A DNA stretch of 64,000 bases from CAYXGZ01 sp964464755 (GCA_964464755.1 CAYXGZ010000012.1:1-64000), one strand, 5' to 3'. Counted from the first letter of the stretch, positions 35,555 to 43,688 are shown. The notes: a model not told the origin generated them from the sequence alone. Made by a program: numbers and translations.

Positions 35555-35974
35555 TTACTCCTTGGTTCCGAAGGGGAGGACGCCGGGGAGCTCCTTCGCG
35601 GCCTTGATCAGCTCCTCCGGGGAGACCCGGATGTTCTCGCGCAGGACCTGCTCCGCCGAGGCGCGCACCGCGGTCAGCGAGGTGGCCAGCCCGACGCCCG
35701 CCATCAGGAGGACGGCGGCGGCGATGCGGACGGACTCGCTCCTCAGCAGCGAGCGGCGCGAGGGGATGCGGGCCATGATGCGGTCCGCGAAGCCCGCGGG
35801 CGGATCGAGCACCGGCTCCGCGGCCAGGGCGCGGTCCACCGCCTGGAGGGCGCGGGACTCGGCCAGGCAGGCGGCGCAGTCCGAGACGTGCCGGTCGAGC
35901 ACGGCGCGGGCCGACGGGCCGAGCGCGCCCGTCACGTAGTCGTCGAGGAAGGGCCGGAATTCGTCGCAGGTCAT
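35555..35974 (-). CDS. Zinc-finger anti-sigma factor, single membrane span
   Basis: 139 residues. N-terminal ZAS-type motif H-x3-C-x2-C (HVSDCAAC), one hydrophobic segment at ~82-105 (SVRIAAAVLLMAGVGLATSLTAV) and a short C-terminal extracytoplasmic part. It follows the sigma gene by 8 bp, the usual sigma/anti-sigma arrangement. Confidence 0.88.
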   Translation of the reverse strand: MTCDEFRPFLDDYVTGALGPSARAVLDRHVSDCAACLAESRALQAVDRALAAEPVLDPPAGFADRIMARIPSRRSLLRSESVRIAAAVLLMAGVGLATSLTAVRASAEQVLRENIRVSPEELIKAAKELPGVLPFGTKE

Positions 35975-35982
35975 GGCAGTGT

Positions 35983-36555
35983 CTACCTCGCGGGTCCGGG
36001 GCCGGTTTCGACATTCTCGATCGACTGCAGGCGGTCCTTGAGCTGCTCCCGGGCGCGGAAGAGCCAGGTCTTCACGGTCCCGGGAGGGACGTCCATCTGG
36101 CGGGCGATCTCCGCGATGCCGAGGCCCTCGAAGTAGAGCTTCGCGAGCACCATCCGGTACTCGGGCGGGAGGCGGAGGATCGCGGCGTGGAGGCGCGGGC
36201 TCGGTTCCGGCCGTCCCGGCTCCGGCGGCGCCGCGGGATCCGGGTGCCGGCCCGAGTCGAGGGACGGCGCGCGGTGCCCGGCCTCGCGCTGGCGCCAGGT
36301 CAGGCAGGTGTTCGTGGCCAGCGTGCGGAACCAGGGGAGGAAGGGGAGCCGGGGGTCGTAGGTGGCGAGGTGGCGGTAGAGCCGGAGGAAGACCTCCTGG
36401 GCGGCGTCCTCGGCGTCGTCGCGCCGGTACGTCATGCGCCAGGCGAGGTTGAAGACGAGCGGGGAGAGGGCGTCCACGAGCCTGCGGAAGGCGGAGCGGT
36501 CGCCCCCGCGGGCCTGGACGACGAGGGCGGGATCGATCTCGGGTCCCGTCGGCAT
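35983..36555 (-). CDS. ECF RNA polymerase sigma factor
   Basis: 190 residues. Region 2 (AEDAAQEVFLRLYRHLATYDPRLPFLPWFRTLATN) and region 4 (LPPEYRMVLAKLYFEGLGIAEIARQMDVPPGTVKTWLFRAREQL) are clear. The ATG at MPTGPEIDPAL is chosen; a GATAAT box lies 9 nt upstream, so the leader is short or absent. Heads an operon with an anti-sigma gene and a membrane protein, and may extend into the three thioredoxin-fold genes. Confidence 0.93.
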   Translation of the reverse strand: MPTGPEIDPALVVQARGGDRSAFRRLVDALSPLVFNLAWRMTYRRDDAEDAAQEVFLRLYRHLATYDPRLPFLPWFRTLATNTCLTWRQREAGHRAPSLDSGRHPDPAAPPEPGRPEPSPRLHAAILRLPPEYRMVLAKLYFEGLGIAEIARQMDVPPGTVKTWLFRAREQLKDRLQSIENVETGPGPAR

Positions 36556-36604
36556 CCGGGGGTCATTATCGGGCGGCGGCGGGCCCGGTTTCGGAATTCG
36601 ACGG

Positions 36605-36639
36605 AAAAAGAAACGGCCGCCGGGGTCGCCGGCGGCCGT
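36605..36639 (-). terminator. Intrinsic terminator after rpsP
   Basis: Perfect 11-bp GC-rich inverted repeat (36613-36639) followed on the minus strand by TTTCTTTTT. One of only two textbook terminators in the window; both follow ribosomal-protein genes. Confidence 0.88.
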
Positions 36640-36656
36640 CGTGGAGTCGCGGTGGA

Positions 36657-36938
36657 CTACTTCTTGTCGGCCTTGGCCTCGGCCTTCTTCGCCTCGAGGG
36701 CCTTGGCGTGCGTGACCAGGCGGGAGAGCGAGGGCGTCGGGACGGCGCCCTTGGAGACCCAGAACTGGAAGCGCTCGATGTTGACGTTGAACTTCTTGTC
36801 GGGACGCTCGTCGGGATGGTACGTGCCGAGCATCTCGAGGTAGCGCCCGTCGCGGCGGGTGCGGGAGTCGAAGACGGCGACGCGCCACTGGGCCAGGTTC
36901 TTGCGGCCCGTGCGGGTGAGGCGGATGCGGACAGACAT
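36657..36938 (-). CDS. rpsP: 30S ribosomal protein S16
   Basis: 93-residue ribosomal protein. The N-terminus MSVRIRLTRTGRKNLAQWRVAVFDSRTRRDGRYLEMLGTY is characteristic of S16. It has a Lys/Ala-rich tail. An AGGAGGT Shine-Dalgarno lies about 6 nt upstream of the chosen ATG. It lies near ffh, as in many bacteria, but the usual rimM-trmD-rplS genes do not follow. Confidence 0.96.
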   Translation of the reverse strand: MSVRIRLTRTGRKNLAQWRVAVFDSRTRRDGRYLEMLGTYHPDERPDKKFNVNIERFQFWVSKGAVPTPSLSRLVTHAKALEAKKAEAKADKK

Positions 36939-36966
36939 CGAGCAAACCTCCTGGATTAGGGGGGCT

Positions 36967-36995
36967 ACCCTACCATCGGGGCCCCGGCGATTCAA
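36967..36995 (-). promoter_or_regulatory. rpsP promoter
   Basis: Minus strand: TTGAAT (36990-36995), 17-bp spacer, TAGGGT (36967-36972), leaving a ~20-nt leader with the Shine-Dalgarno. Confidence 0.5.
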
Positions 36996-37001
36996 GAGGG
37001 C

Positions 37002-37029
37002 TTGATGGGGGGCCCCCAATCGCTATGCT
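37002..37029 (+). promoter_or_regulatory. Leaderless-type promoter of the zinc-ribbon gene
   Basis: TTGATG (37002-37007), 16-bp spacer, TATGCT (37024-37029), then only 6 nt to the GTG start at 37036. Confidence 0.55.
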
Positions 37030-37035
37030 GGCGCC

Positions 37036-37578
37036 GTGATCTCCTTCGACTGCCCCGGCTGCCACGAGACGCTGGAGGGCGACGACGCGATCCGCGGCAC
37101 CCGGATGGCCTGCCCCGGCTGCGGCAAGCCCATCGACGTGCCCTGGGAGGAGAAGAAGGCCGCGCCGCGCTCGGGGACCGCGCCCCGGCGTTCCGGCGAC
37201 CGGCCCCGCCGCGTCCGCGGGGGCGGAGGGGGCCCGCCGTACTGGCTCTTCGGGGTGGGCGCCGGGGTCGTCATCGTCCTGGGCCTCCTGCTGGTTCTCT
37301 ACGGGCTCGACCGGACGAAGCGGCCGCCCCCGGTGCACCGCAGCAGCTGTCCGTCCTGCAACTCCACCGGCCGGGCGTCCTGCTCGGCCTGCGCGGGATC
37401 GAAGCTCGAGGCCTGCCCGAACAAGGAGTGCGTGAACGGGAAGATCACGAACTTCCGCGGGGAGGAGGAGCCCTGCCTCCAGTGCAACGGGACGCGCTCG
37501 ATCCCGTGCCGGACCTGCGGGGGCTCGGGCTACTTCTCGTGCACGTCCTGCCAGGGCCGGGGATTCCGGACGGACTAG
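37036..37578 (+). CDS. Zinc-ribbon membrane protein with DnaJ-type CxxC repeats
   Basis: 180 residues in three parts. Residues 1-45 hold two CPxC knuckles (FDCPGCHETL, MACPGCGKPI), a zinc ribbon. Residues ~67-90 are one membrane span (YWLFGVGAGVVIVLGLLLVLYGL). Residues ~103-178 contain repeated CxxC modules (SCPSCNSTGR, SCSACAG, CLQCNGT, CRTCGGSG, CTSCQGRG) like the DnaJ zinc-finger region. No J domain is present. It probably has a cytoplasmic ribbon and an extracytoplasmic Cys-rich domain, or the reverse. Ends flush against the convergent ffh stop. Confidence 0.78.
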   Translation: MISFDCPGCHETLEGDDAIRGTRMACPGCGKPIDVPWEEKKAAPRSGTAPRRSGDRPRRVRGGGGGPPYWLFGVGAGVVIVLGLLLVLYGLDRTKRPPPVHRSSCPSCNSTGRASCSACAGSKLEACPNKECVNGKITNFRGEEEPCLQCNGTRSIPCRTCGGSGYFSCTSCQGRGFRTD

Positions 37579-38886
37579 CTAGCCGCCGAAGAGCTGCCCG
37601 AATCCGCCGCGCTTCTTGATGCCCTTGAGCATCCGGCGGGCCTCGTCGAACTGCTTGATCAGGGCGTTCACCTCGTGGACCGCGCGCCCGCTGCCCTCGG
37701 CGACGCGGCGCCGCCGGCTGCTGTTGAGGATCTCGGGACTCTCGCGCTCCTGCGGGGTCATCGACTGGATGATCGCCTCGGAGTGCTTCAGCTCGTCGTC
37801 GTTGACGTCCTTCGCCATCTCGCCCATGCCGGGCATCATCTTCATCACGTCCTTGAGCGAGCCGAGCTTCTTCATCTGCTGGAGCTGCTCGAGGAAGTCG
37901 CCGAGCGTGAGCTCGTCCTTGCGGATCTTGTCCTGGAGCTTCTTCGCCTTCTCCTGGTCGAAGGCCTCCTGGGCCTTCTCGACGAGGGAGACGACGTCGC
38001 CCATCCCGAGGATGCGGCCGGCGAGGCGGTCCGGGTGGAACTCCTCGAGGCCGTCGAGCTTCTCGCCGACGCCGAGGAACTTGATCGGCTTCCCGGTGAC
38101 GGCCTTGACGGACAGCGCGGCGCCGCCGCGGGCGTCGCCGTCGAGCTTGGTGAGGATGACGCCGTCCACCGAGAGCTTCTGGTTGAAGGAGTCGGCGCTC
38201 TTCACGGCGTCCTGGCCGGTCATGCCGTCGACGACGAGCAGGACCTGGTCGGGGCGGACCTTCGCCTTGATGTCGACGAGCTCGTCCATGAGCTCGGCGT
38301 CGACGTGGAGGCGGCCCTGGGTGTCGAGGAGGACGATGTCGTAGCCGTTCGCCTCGGCGTGGAGGACGCCGCGCTCGCAGATCTTCACGGCCCGGCCCTG
38401 GGGCTCGGAGTAGACGGGGACCTTGAGCTGCTCGCCGAGCGTCTTGAGCTGGTCGATGGCGGCCGCGCGGAAGAGGTCCGCGGCGACCATGAGGGGGCGG
38501 CGGCCCTTCTTGACGAGGTAGCGGGCGAGCTTGGCCGTGGTGGTCGTCTTGCCGGAGCCCTGGAGGCCCGCGAGCATGATGACGCCGGGGCGCTTGCCGC
38601 CGGTGGGCAGGGCGTGGTCGACGGGGCCCATGAGGTCCACGAGCTCGTCGTGGACGATCTTGATCACGAGCTGGCCGGGGTTGATCCCCTTGAGGACCTC
38701 CTCGCCGACCGCCTTCTTCGTGACGCGGTCGATGAAGTCCTTCACGACCTTGAAGTGCACGTCGGCGGCGAGCAGGGCGAGGCGGACCTCGCGCATCCCC
38801 TCCTCGATGTTCTTCTCGGTGAGGCGGCCCTTGCCGGCGAGGTTGCGGAAGACCTTGCCGAGGCTCTCGGTCAGGGACTCGAACAT
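37579..38886 (-). CDS. ffh: Signal recognition particle protein Ffh
   Basis: SRP54 GTPase that targets membrane and secreted proteins; 435 residues. The N domain, GTPase domain and M domain (MKKLGSLKDVMKMMPGMGEMA, SSRRRRVAEGSG) are all present. The P-loop is GLQGSGKTTTTAKLA. The G3 motif reads D188-T-Q-G-R192, whereas DTAGR is the near-universal form. No Shine-Dalgarno; a TACCAT box ends 6 nt before the ATG. Confidence 0.96.
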   Translation of the reverse strand: MFESLTESLGKVFRNLAGKGRLTEKNIEEGMREVRLALLAADVHFKVVKDFIDRVTKKAVGEEVLKGINPGQLVIKIVHDELVDLMGPVDHALPTGGKRPGVIMLAGLQGSGKTTTTAKLARYLVKKGRRPLMVAADLFRAAAIDQLKTLGEQLKVPVYSEPQGRAVKICERGVLHAEANGYDIVLLDTQGRLHVDAELMDELVDIKAKVRPDQVLLVVDGMTGQDAVKSADSFNQKLSVDGVILTKLDGDARGGAALSVKAVTGKPIKFLGVGEKLDGLEEFHPDRLAGRILGMGDVVSLVEKAQEAFDQEKAKKLQDKIRKDELTLGDFLEQLQQMKKLGSLKDVMKMMPGMGEMAKDVNDDELKHSEAIIQSMTPQERESPEILNSSRRRRVAEGSGRAVHEVNALIKQFDEARRMLKGIKKRGGFGQLFGG

Positions 38887-38892
38887 GGCGGA

Positions 38893-38921
38893 ATGGTAGC
38901 CGAGCGGCGCGGCGGGGCCAA
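38893..38921 (-). promoter_or_regulatory. Leaderless-type promoter of ffh
   Basis: Minus strand: TTGGCC (38916-38921), 17-bp spacer, TACCAT (38893-38898), then 6 nt to the ATG. Confidence 0.55.
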
Positions 38922-38928
38922 CCCGAAA

Positions 38929-40239
38929 CTAGCCCGTCTTCGCGACGGGCGCGGCGTCGGCCTTGACGTCCTTGACGCGGCGGATCAGTCCGCCGAGGCC
39001 CTGGAGCTGCTTCTCGAAGCGCTCGTAGCCGCGGTCCACGTGGTAGATGCGGCGGACCTCGGTGACGCCCCGGGCGGCGAGGCCCGCGATGACGAGGCCG
39101 GAGCCCGCGCGGAGGTCGCTGGCCATGACGGGCGCGCCCTTGAGCACCTTCACGCCGCTGATCATGGCGGCGGACTCGACCTTGCGGATCTCGGCGCCCA
39201 TGCGGTTGAGCTCGGGGATGTGGTGGAAGCGGTCGGGGTAGATGCGCTCCGTGACGACCGAGAGCCCGGGCGCGAGCGCCAGGGCGGCGCAGAACTGGGC
39301 CTGGAGGTCGGTGGGGAAGCCGGGGTAGGGGAGCGTGACGATGTCGACGCGCTTCAGCCCGCGCTTCCGGCGGGCGCGCACGCGGACCGTGTAGGTGCGC
39401 TCGTCGACGTCGAGGCCCATCTGCCGCAGGGTCTCGAGGACGGCGATCATGTGCTCGGCGCGGACGTTCTCGACGACGACGTCGCCGCCGGTCGCGGCCG
39501 CGGCGGCCATGTAGGTGCCGGCCTCGATGCGGTCGGGGATGACGGTGCGCTCGGCGCCGTGGAGCTGGTCGACGCCGTGGACGATCATGCGGTGGCCGCC
39601 GATGCCCTCGATGCGGGCGCCCATGTCGACGAGGAGGCGGGCCAGCTCCTGGACCTCGGGCTCCATCGCGGCGTGCTCGATGACGGTCTCGCCGCGGGCG
39701 AGCGTGGCGGCCATGAGGACGTTGTCCGTGCCGGTGACCGTGGGGCCGAAGGTGCCGCCGAGGTAGCAGGTGCGGCCCTCGAGGCGGCGGGACTTCGAGA
39801 CGATGTAGCCGTGCTCGACGGAGGTCTTCGCGCCGAGGCGCTCGAGGCCCTTGAGGTGCAGGTCGACGGGGCGGGCGCCGATCGCGCAGCCGCCGGGCAG
39901 CGAGACCTGGGCCTGGCCGCGGCGGGCGACGAGCGGGCCGAAGACGCAGATGCTGGCGCGCATCGTCGAGACGATGTCGTAGGGCGCGCGGACGGGGCGG
40001 TCGTCGACGACGGTCAGCGTGAGGCGGTGCCCCTCGCGCTCCACGCGGATGCCGAGGGTCTCGAGGAGGCGGAGCATCGTCTGGATGTCGGCGATGTCGG
40101 GGACGTTGCGGAGGACGAGGGAGTCGCCGCGGGGAAGCAGGAGCACGGCGGGGAGCATGGGGAGGGCGGCGTTCTTGGAGCCCTTGACCCGCACGGTCCC
40201 GGCGAGCGGACGCCCGCCGTGGATGACGAACTTGTCCAC
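38929..40239 (-). CDS. murA: UDP-N-acetylglucosamine 1-carboxyvinyltransferase MurA
   Basis: First committed enzyme of peptidoglycan synthesis; 436 residues, cytoplasmic. KGSKNAALP with the catalytic-site Lys is at ~19-27, and the PEP-attacking Cys is C118 in LPGGCAIGARP (the fosfomycin target residue). Start is GTG after a strong GGAGGGGGG. It indicates a peptidoglycan-containing cell wall. A promoter lies upstream. Confidence 0.96.
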   Translation of the reverse strand: MDKFVIHGGRPLAGTVRVKGSKNAALPMLPAVLLLPRGDSLVLRNVPDIADIQTMLRLLETLGIRVEREGHRLTLTVVDDRPVRAPYDIVSTMRASICVFGPLVARRGQAQVSLPGGCAIGARPVDLHLKGLERLGAKTSVEHGYIVSKSRRLEGRTCYLGGTFGPTVTGTDNVLMAATLARGETVIEHAAMEPEVQELARLLVDMGARIEGIGGHRMIVHGVDQLHGAERTVIPDRIEAGTYMAAAAATGGDVVVENVRAEHMIAVLETLRQMGLDVDERTYTVRVRARRKRGLKRVDIVTLPYPGFPTDLQAQFCAALALAPGLSVVTERIYPDRFHHIPELNRMGAEIRKVESAAMISGVKVLKGAPVMASDLRAGSGLVIAGLAARGVTEVRRIYHVDRGYERFEKQLQGLGGLIRRVKDVKADAAPVAKTG

Positions 40240-40276
40240 GTTCCCCCCTCCCGTTCGACCCCTTCGTACTTTATGA

Positions 40277-40304
40277 ATTGTAAGTTACGGAATGGGGAAG
40301 TCAA
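40277..40304 (-). promoter_or_regulatory. murA promoter
   Basis: Minus strand: TTGACT (40299-40304), 16-bp spacer, TACAAT (40277-40282), leaving a ~30-nt leader with the Shine-Dalgarno. This stretch is AT-rich against its surroundings. Confidence 0.65.
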
Positions 40305-40316
40305 GGGGAAACCGGC

Positions 40317-41324
40317 CTATTCGCACTTCTTCTTCTGGTCCTCGGCGCGCTTCTTCAGGGCCGCCTCGGGCGCGCCCTCCAGGCACTTCGCGAACCACGA
40401 CGCCGCGGCCGCCTTGTCCCCCAGCCGCCGCTTCAGCTCCCCGAGCAGGTACTGCGTCTCCCCCCGGCGCTCCGCGGGCACCGACCCCGCCTCCAGCGCC
40501 GCCGCGTAGCCCTCGGCCGCCTTCGCCTGGTGGATCCGCTCCGCGGCGATCGACTCCTTCATCTTCGCCGTCGCCTCGTCCACCACCGAGTTGAAGCCCT
40601 TCGCCTTCTCGAGCTCCGCGATCCAGGCCAGGGCCTCGACGTTCTCCCCGTGCCGCCGCGTCAGCCAGGCGCAGGCGTACTTCCGCAGCAGCACGTCCGT
40701 GGTCTTCACGTCCTTGCCCGCGACGTCCTTGCCCACCCGGGCCGCGACCTCGAGGTCCAGGTCCGTACGGTTCTTCTTGCCGAGCTCCATCGGCGACTTC
40801 TCGAGGCCCAGCGCCTCGCGCAGCTCGGTCCACTCGTCGAGGTGCTCCAGCCAGGCCGTCCCGGCCTGCCGGGCCGCCCACGACGCGTGCAGCCGCTTCT
40901 TGGCGACGTCGGCGGCGGGCCGGCCGAGCCGCTCGAGCACCTGCGCCGCGAGGTCGTACTTCACGTGCCCGGGGATCTCCTCCTGACGGGCGTTCGGCCG
41001 GATCGGCGCCAGCGGCTTGAGGTTCCCCTGGATCGCCGCCTTCTGCTCCGGCGTCAGGACGAGCTTCGCGTCGAAGTCCGCCTTGCCCCCGGAGTAGTGG
41101 CACTTCGGGCAGGTCCAGATGTAGTGCTCCATCGGGAGGGTCTTGAAGGCGTGCGAGCAGAAGTCGGCGTCGAGCCCGCCCCACGCGTACTGCGCGTCGG
41201 AGCGGACCACCTCGACCGCGTCGAACTTCGTCCCGTCCACCGGGCAGGTCGGCGTGGCCTTCTTCGTCTCGTCGGCCAGCGCGACGCCCCCGAGCGCGAG
41301 CACCGCGATCCAGCGGATCAGCAT
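40317..41324 (-). CDS. Secreted DUF2225-like protein with helical repeats
   Basis: 335 residues. Signal peptide (MLIRWIAVLALGGVALA|DE), then a Cys-containing segment (CPVDGTKFDAVEVVRSD ... YIWTCPKCHYSGGKADF) matching the two-knuckle pattern of DUF2225 (one Cys of the first knuckle is Asp here). A helical, TPR-like region follows, ending near ASWFAKCLEGAPEAALKKR. DUF2225 function is unknown. It overlaps the prmC stop by 7 bp, so it is co-translated with a release-factor methylase gene. Confidence 0.75.
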   Translation of the reverse strand: MLIRWIAVLALGGVALADETKKATPTCPVDGTKFDAVEVVRSDAQYAWGGLDADFCSHAFKTLPMEHYIWTCPKCHYSGGKADFDAKLVLTPEQKAAIQGNLKPLAPIRPNARQEEIPGHVKYDLAAQVLERLGRPAADVAKKRLHASWAARQAGTAWLEHLDEWTELREALGLEKSPMELGKKNRTDLDLEVAARVGKDVAGKDVKTTDVLLRKYACAWLTRRHGENVEALAWIAELEKAKGFNSVVDEATAKMKESIAAERIHQAKAAEGYAAALEAGSVPAERRGETQYLLGELKRRLGDKAAAASWFAKCLEGAPEAALKKRAEDQKKKCE

Positions 41325-42118
41325 AGGTCGGCCACCCTTTCGATTCCCGCGAGGTCCTTGTGGAATACGACGCCGGGGAACTCGCGGCGTAAAACCCCCG
41401 CCTGCCCGGCGCCGATTTCCACGAGGATCCGCGGGGCGTGGGCCTTGAAGCCCGCGAGCAGGCGCCGGACCACCGCGAGCCCGTCGGGTCCCGCCAGCAG
41501 GGCCTCCTTGGGCTCGTGCTTCAGCTCCGGCTCGAGGCCCTCGTAGTCGGCGTCCGCCACGTAGGGCGGGTTGCTCACGATCAAGTCGTAGCGCTCCCGG
41601 CCCAGGGGCTCGAGGAGGTCGCCCTTGCGGACCTCCACCGATTCCGGGAGGTTGCGCCGCGCGACCCGCAGGGCCGCGGGGCTCGAGTCCGTCGCGACGA
41701 TCGTGCTCCCGGGCAGCGCCTTCGCCAGCGCGGCCGCGATGCAGCCGCTCCCGGTCCCGAGATCCGCGACGCGGGCCGGCTTCGCGGCGATCGCGAGCTC
41801 GACGAGCAGCTCCGTCTCGGGGCGGGGGATGAGCACGGACGGCGTGACCTTCAGGTCGAGGCCGTGGAACTCCCGCCACTCGAGGATGTAGGCGACCGGC
41901 TCCCGCTTCTCCCCGCGCCGGGCGATGAAGCGGTTGAACTGGAGCCGGTCCCGCTCGGGGATCTGCTCCCTCGAGCGCGCGACGAGGTCGAGCCGCCCGC
42001 AGCGCAGCACGGCCGCCAGGAGGACCTCGGCGTCGACGCGGGCCTCGGGCACGCCGGAGACGGCGAGGAAGGAGGCCGCGGCGTCGAGCGCCGCCCCGAT
42101 GGCGTGCGCCGGGTTCAT
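41318..42118 (-). CDS. prmC: Release factor glutamine methyltransferase PrmC
   Basis: SAM-dependent enzyme that methylates the Gln of the GGQ motif in release factors. 266 residues; SAM-binding motif VADLGTGSGCIAAALA at ~117-132, catalytic NPPY at 183-186. Start directly follows the prfA stop, the usual prfA-prmC order. Confidence 0.95.
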   Translation of the reverse strand: MNPAHAIGAALDAAASFLAVSGVPEARVDAEVLLAAVLRCGRLDLVARSREQIPERDRLQFNRFIARRGEKREPVAYILEWREFHGLDLKVTPSVLIPRPETELLVELAIAAKPARVADLGTGSGCIAAALAKALPGSTIVATDSSPAALRVARRNLPESVEVRKGDLLEPLGRERYDLIVSNPPYVADADYEGLEPELKHEPKEALLAGPDGLAVVRRLLAGFKAHAPRILVEIGAGQAGVLRREFPGVVFHKDLAGIERVADLC

Positions 42119-43195
42119 CTACGGGGTCTTCGCGAGGATCTTCAGTTTCTCGGCCCGGTCCGCCTTCTGGAGCTCGCCGATCATCTCGCCGATGTCCCCG
42201 CCGAGGAACTCGGCGAGGTTGTGCACGGAGAACCCGATGCGGTGGTCCGTGACGCGGTTGTCGTGGAAGTTGTAGGTCCGCACCTTCTCGCTGCGGTCGC
42301 CGGTGCCGATCTGGCTGCGCCGCAGGTCCGAGAGCGCCTTCTTCTGCTTCGACTGCTCGTGCTCGTAGAGCTTGGCGCGCAGCCAGCGGAAGGCCAGCTC
42401 GCGGTTGCGGATCTGCGAGCGCTGGTCCTGGCACTGCACGACGATGTTCGTCGGGATGTGCGTGAGGCGCACGGCGCTCTGGGTCTTGTTGACGTGCTGG
42501 CCGCCGGGCCCGCCCGCGCTGTACGTGTCGATCCGCACGTCCTTGTCGTTGATGTCGATCTCGACGTCCTCGGCCTGCGGCATCACGGCGACCGTCGCGG
42601 TGCTCGTGTGGACGCGCCCGCTGGCCTCGGTCGCGGGGACCCGCTGGACGCGGTGCGTGCCGCTCTCGAAGCGCAGGTGGCGGTAGACCTCCTCGCCCTC
42701 GACCGAGAAGTTCGCGTACTTCAGGCCGCCGAGGTCGGACTTCTGGATGTCCAGCAGCTCGACCGTCCAGCCCCTGGCCTTGGCGAACTTCAGGTACATC
42801 TCCATGAGCTCGGACGCGAAGAGCGCGGCCTCGTCGCCGCCCGCCGCGGGGCGGATCTCGACGATGACGTTGCGGCCGGAGTCCTCGTCGGCCGAGAGCA
42901 GCTCCTCCTCCATCTCGGCCCGGAGCTTCGCCTCGTCCGCGGCGCAGGCCTTGATCTCCTCGTCCGCCATGGCCCGGAGCTCGGGATCCGTCTCGGCCTT
43001 GGCCATGTGCTCGGCCTCGGCCTTGCGCTTGAGGAGCGCCTCGAACTCGCGGTACTTGGTCGCCCACTTGAGCAGCCGGGCGCGCTCCTTCATGAGGATT
43101 TGCGCCTTGGCGGAGTTGCCCGCGACCTCGGGCTGGGTCATGAGGCGGTCGATCTCGTCGAGCCGCTCGGCCATCTTCTTGAACTTGTCGAACAT
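42119..43195 (-). CDS. prfA: Peptide chain release factor 1
   Basis: Terminates translation at UAA/UAG. 358 residues, normal length. The GGQ loop (AGGPGGQHVNKT) and the codon-recognition tripeptide PAT (RVPATEASGR) are both present. The ATG at MFDKFKKM is preferred over one four codons upstream because a GGAGG lies 5 nt before it. Promoter not evident; a strong terminator separates it from rpmE. Confidence 0.96.
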   Translation of the reverse strand: MFDKFKKMAERLDEIDRLMTQPEVAGNSAKAQILMKERARLLKWATKYREFEALLKRKAEAEHMAKAETDPELRAMADEEIKACAADEAKLRAEMEEELLSADEDSGRNVIVEIRPAAGGDEAALFASELMEMYLKFAKARGWTVELLDIQKSDLGGLKYANFSVEGEEVYRHLRFESGTHRVQRVPATEASGRVHTSTATVAVMPQAEDVEIDINDKDVRIDTYSAGGPGGQHVNKTQSAVRLTHIPTNIVVQCQDQRSQIRNRELAFRWLRAKLYEHEQSKQKKALSDLRRSQIGTGDRSEKVRTYNFHDNRVTDHRIGFSVHNLAEFLGGDIGEMIGELQKADRAEKLKILAKTP

Positions 43196-43222
43196 CTCGT
43201 CCTCCATCCTGGGTTCGGGGTG

Positions 43223-43258
43223 AAAAAAAACGCCGGGGGGAGCGGACTCCCCCCGGCG
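43223..43258 (-). terminator. Intrinsic terminator after rpmE
   Basis: Perfect 12-bp stem (43231-43242 with 43247-43258), 4-nt loop, then eight T residues on the minus strand (43223-43230). It separates rpmE from prfA. Confidence 0.93.
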
Positions 43259-43272
43259 GGATGGAGGCGGGG

Positions 43273-43659
43273 CTAGGACTTCGTGTCGCCCTTCTGGGCG
43301 GCCTTCTGCGCGGCCTTCTGGCCGATCGCCGGCGCGAGGGTCGCGGGACCCGCGCCCGGGAGCTGGGCGGAGAGGGACTTGCCGGCGCGGCTGGCGGCCC
43401 CGGCGGGGGCGCCCTTGGCGTCGGGCTTCTTGCCGGCCTCGGCGGCCTTCTTGGCCGCGTCGCCCGACCACTTGCGGGTGAACTTCTCGACCATGCCCGC
43501 CGTGTCGAGGAACTTCTGCTTGCCCGTGTAGAACGGGTGGCAGTTCGAGCAGATCTCGACCGCGATCGTGCCCGGCTTGGTCGAGCGCGTGGTGAAGGTG
43601 TTCCCGCACCCGCACTTGACCGTCACGTCCTTGTAGTCCGGATGGATTCCGTCTTTCAT
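43273..43659 (-). CDS. rpmE: 50S ribosomal protein L31 with long C-terminal extension
   Basis: Zinc-type L31: MKDGIHPDYKDVTVKCGCGNTF with C16, C18, C37 and C40 as the zinc ligands. The family core ends near residue 70 (HPFYTGKQKFLDTAGMVEKFTRKW). A further ~58 residues rich in Ala, Lys and Gly follow (GKKPDAKGAPAGAASRAGKS), which most L31 proteins lack. The extension continues in frame to a normal stop before the terminator. Leader with AGGAAG upstream. Confidence 0.95.
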   Translation of the reverse strand: MKDGIHPDYKDVTVKCGCGNTFTTRSTKPGTIAVEICSNCHPFYTGKQKFLDTAGMVEKFTRKWSGDAAKKAAEAGKKPDAKGAPAGAASRAGKSLSAQLPGAGPATLAPAIGQKAAQKAAQKGDTKS

Positions 43660-43688
43660 GGCTTCCTGCTTTCGTCCGAAGGGCGGGG

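Noticed and set aside
36657..38886. A complete rpsP-rimM-trmD-rplS operon next to ffh
   Set aside because: Only rpsP and ffh are present; the genes following on the minus strand are the ECF sigma set, and a terminator follows rpsP.
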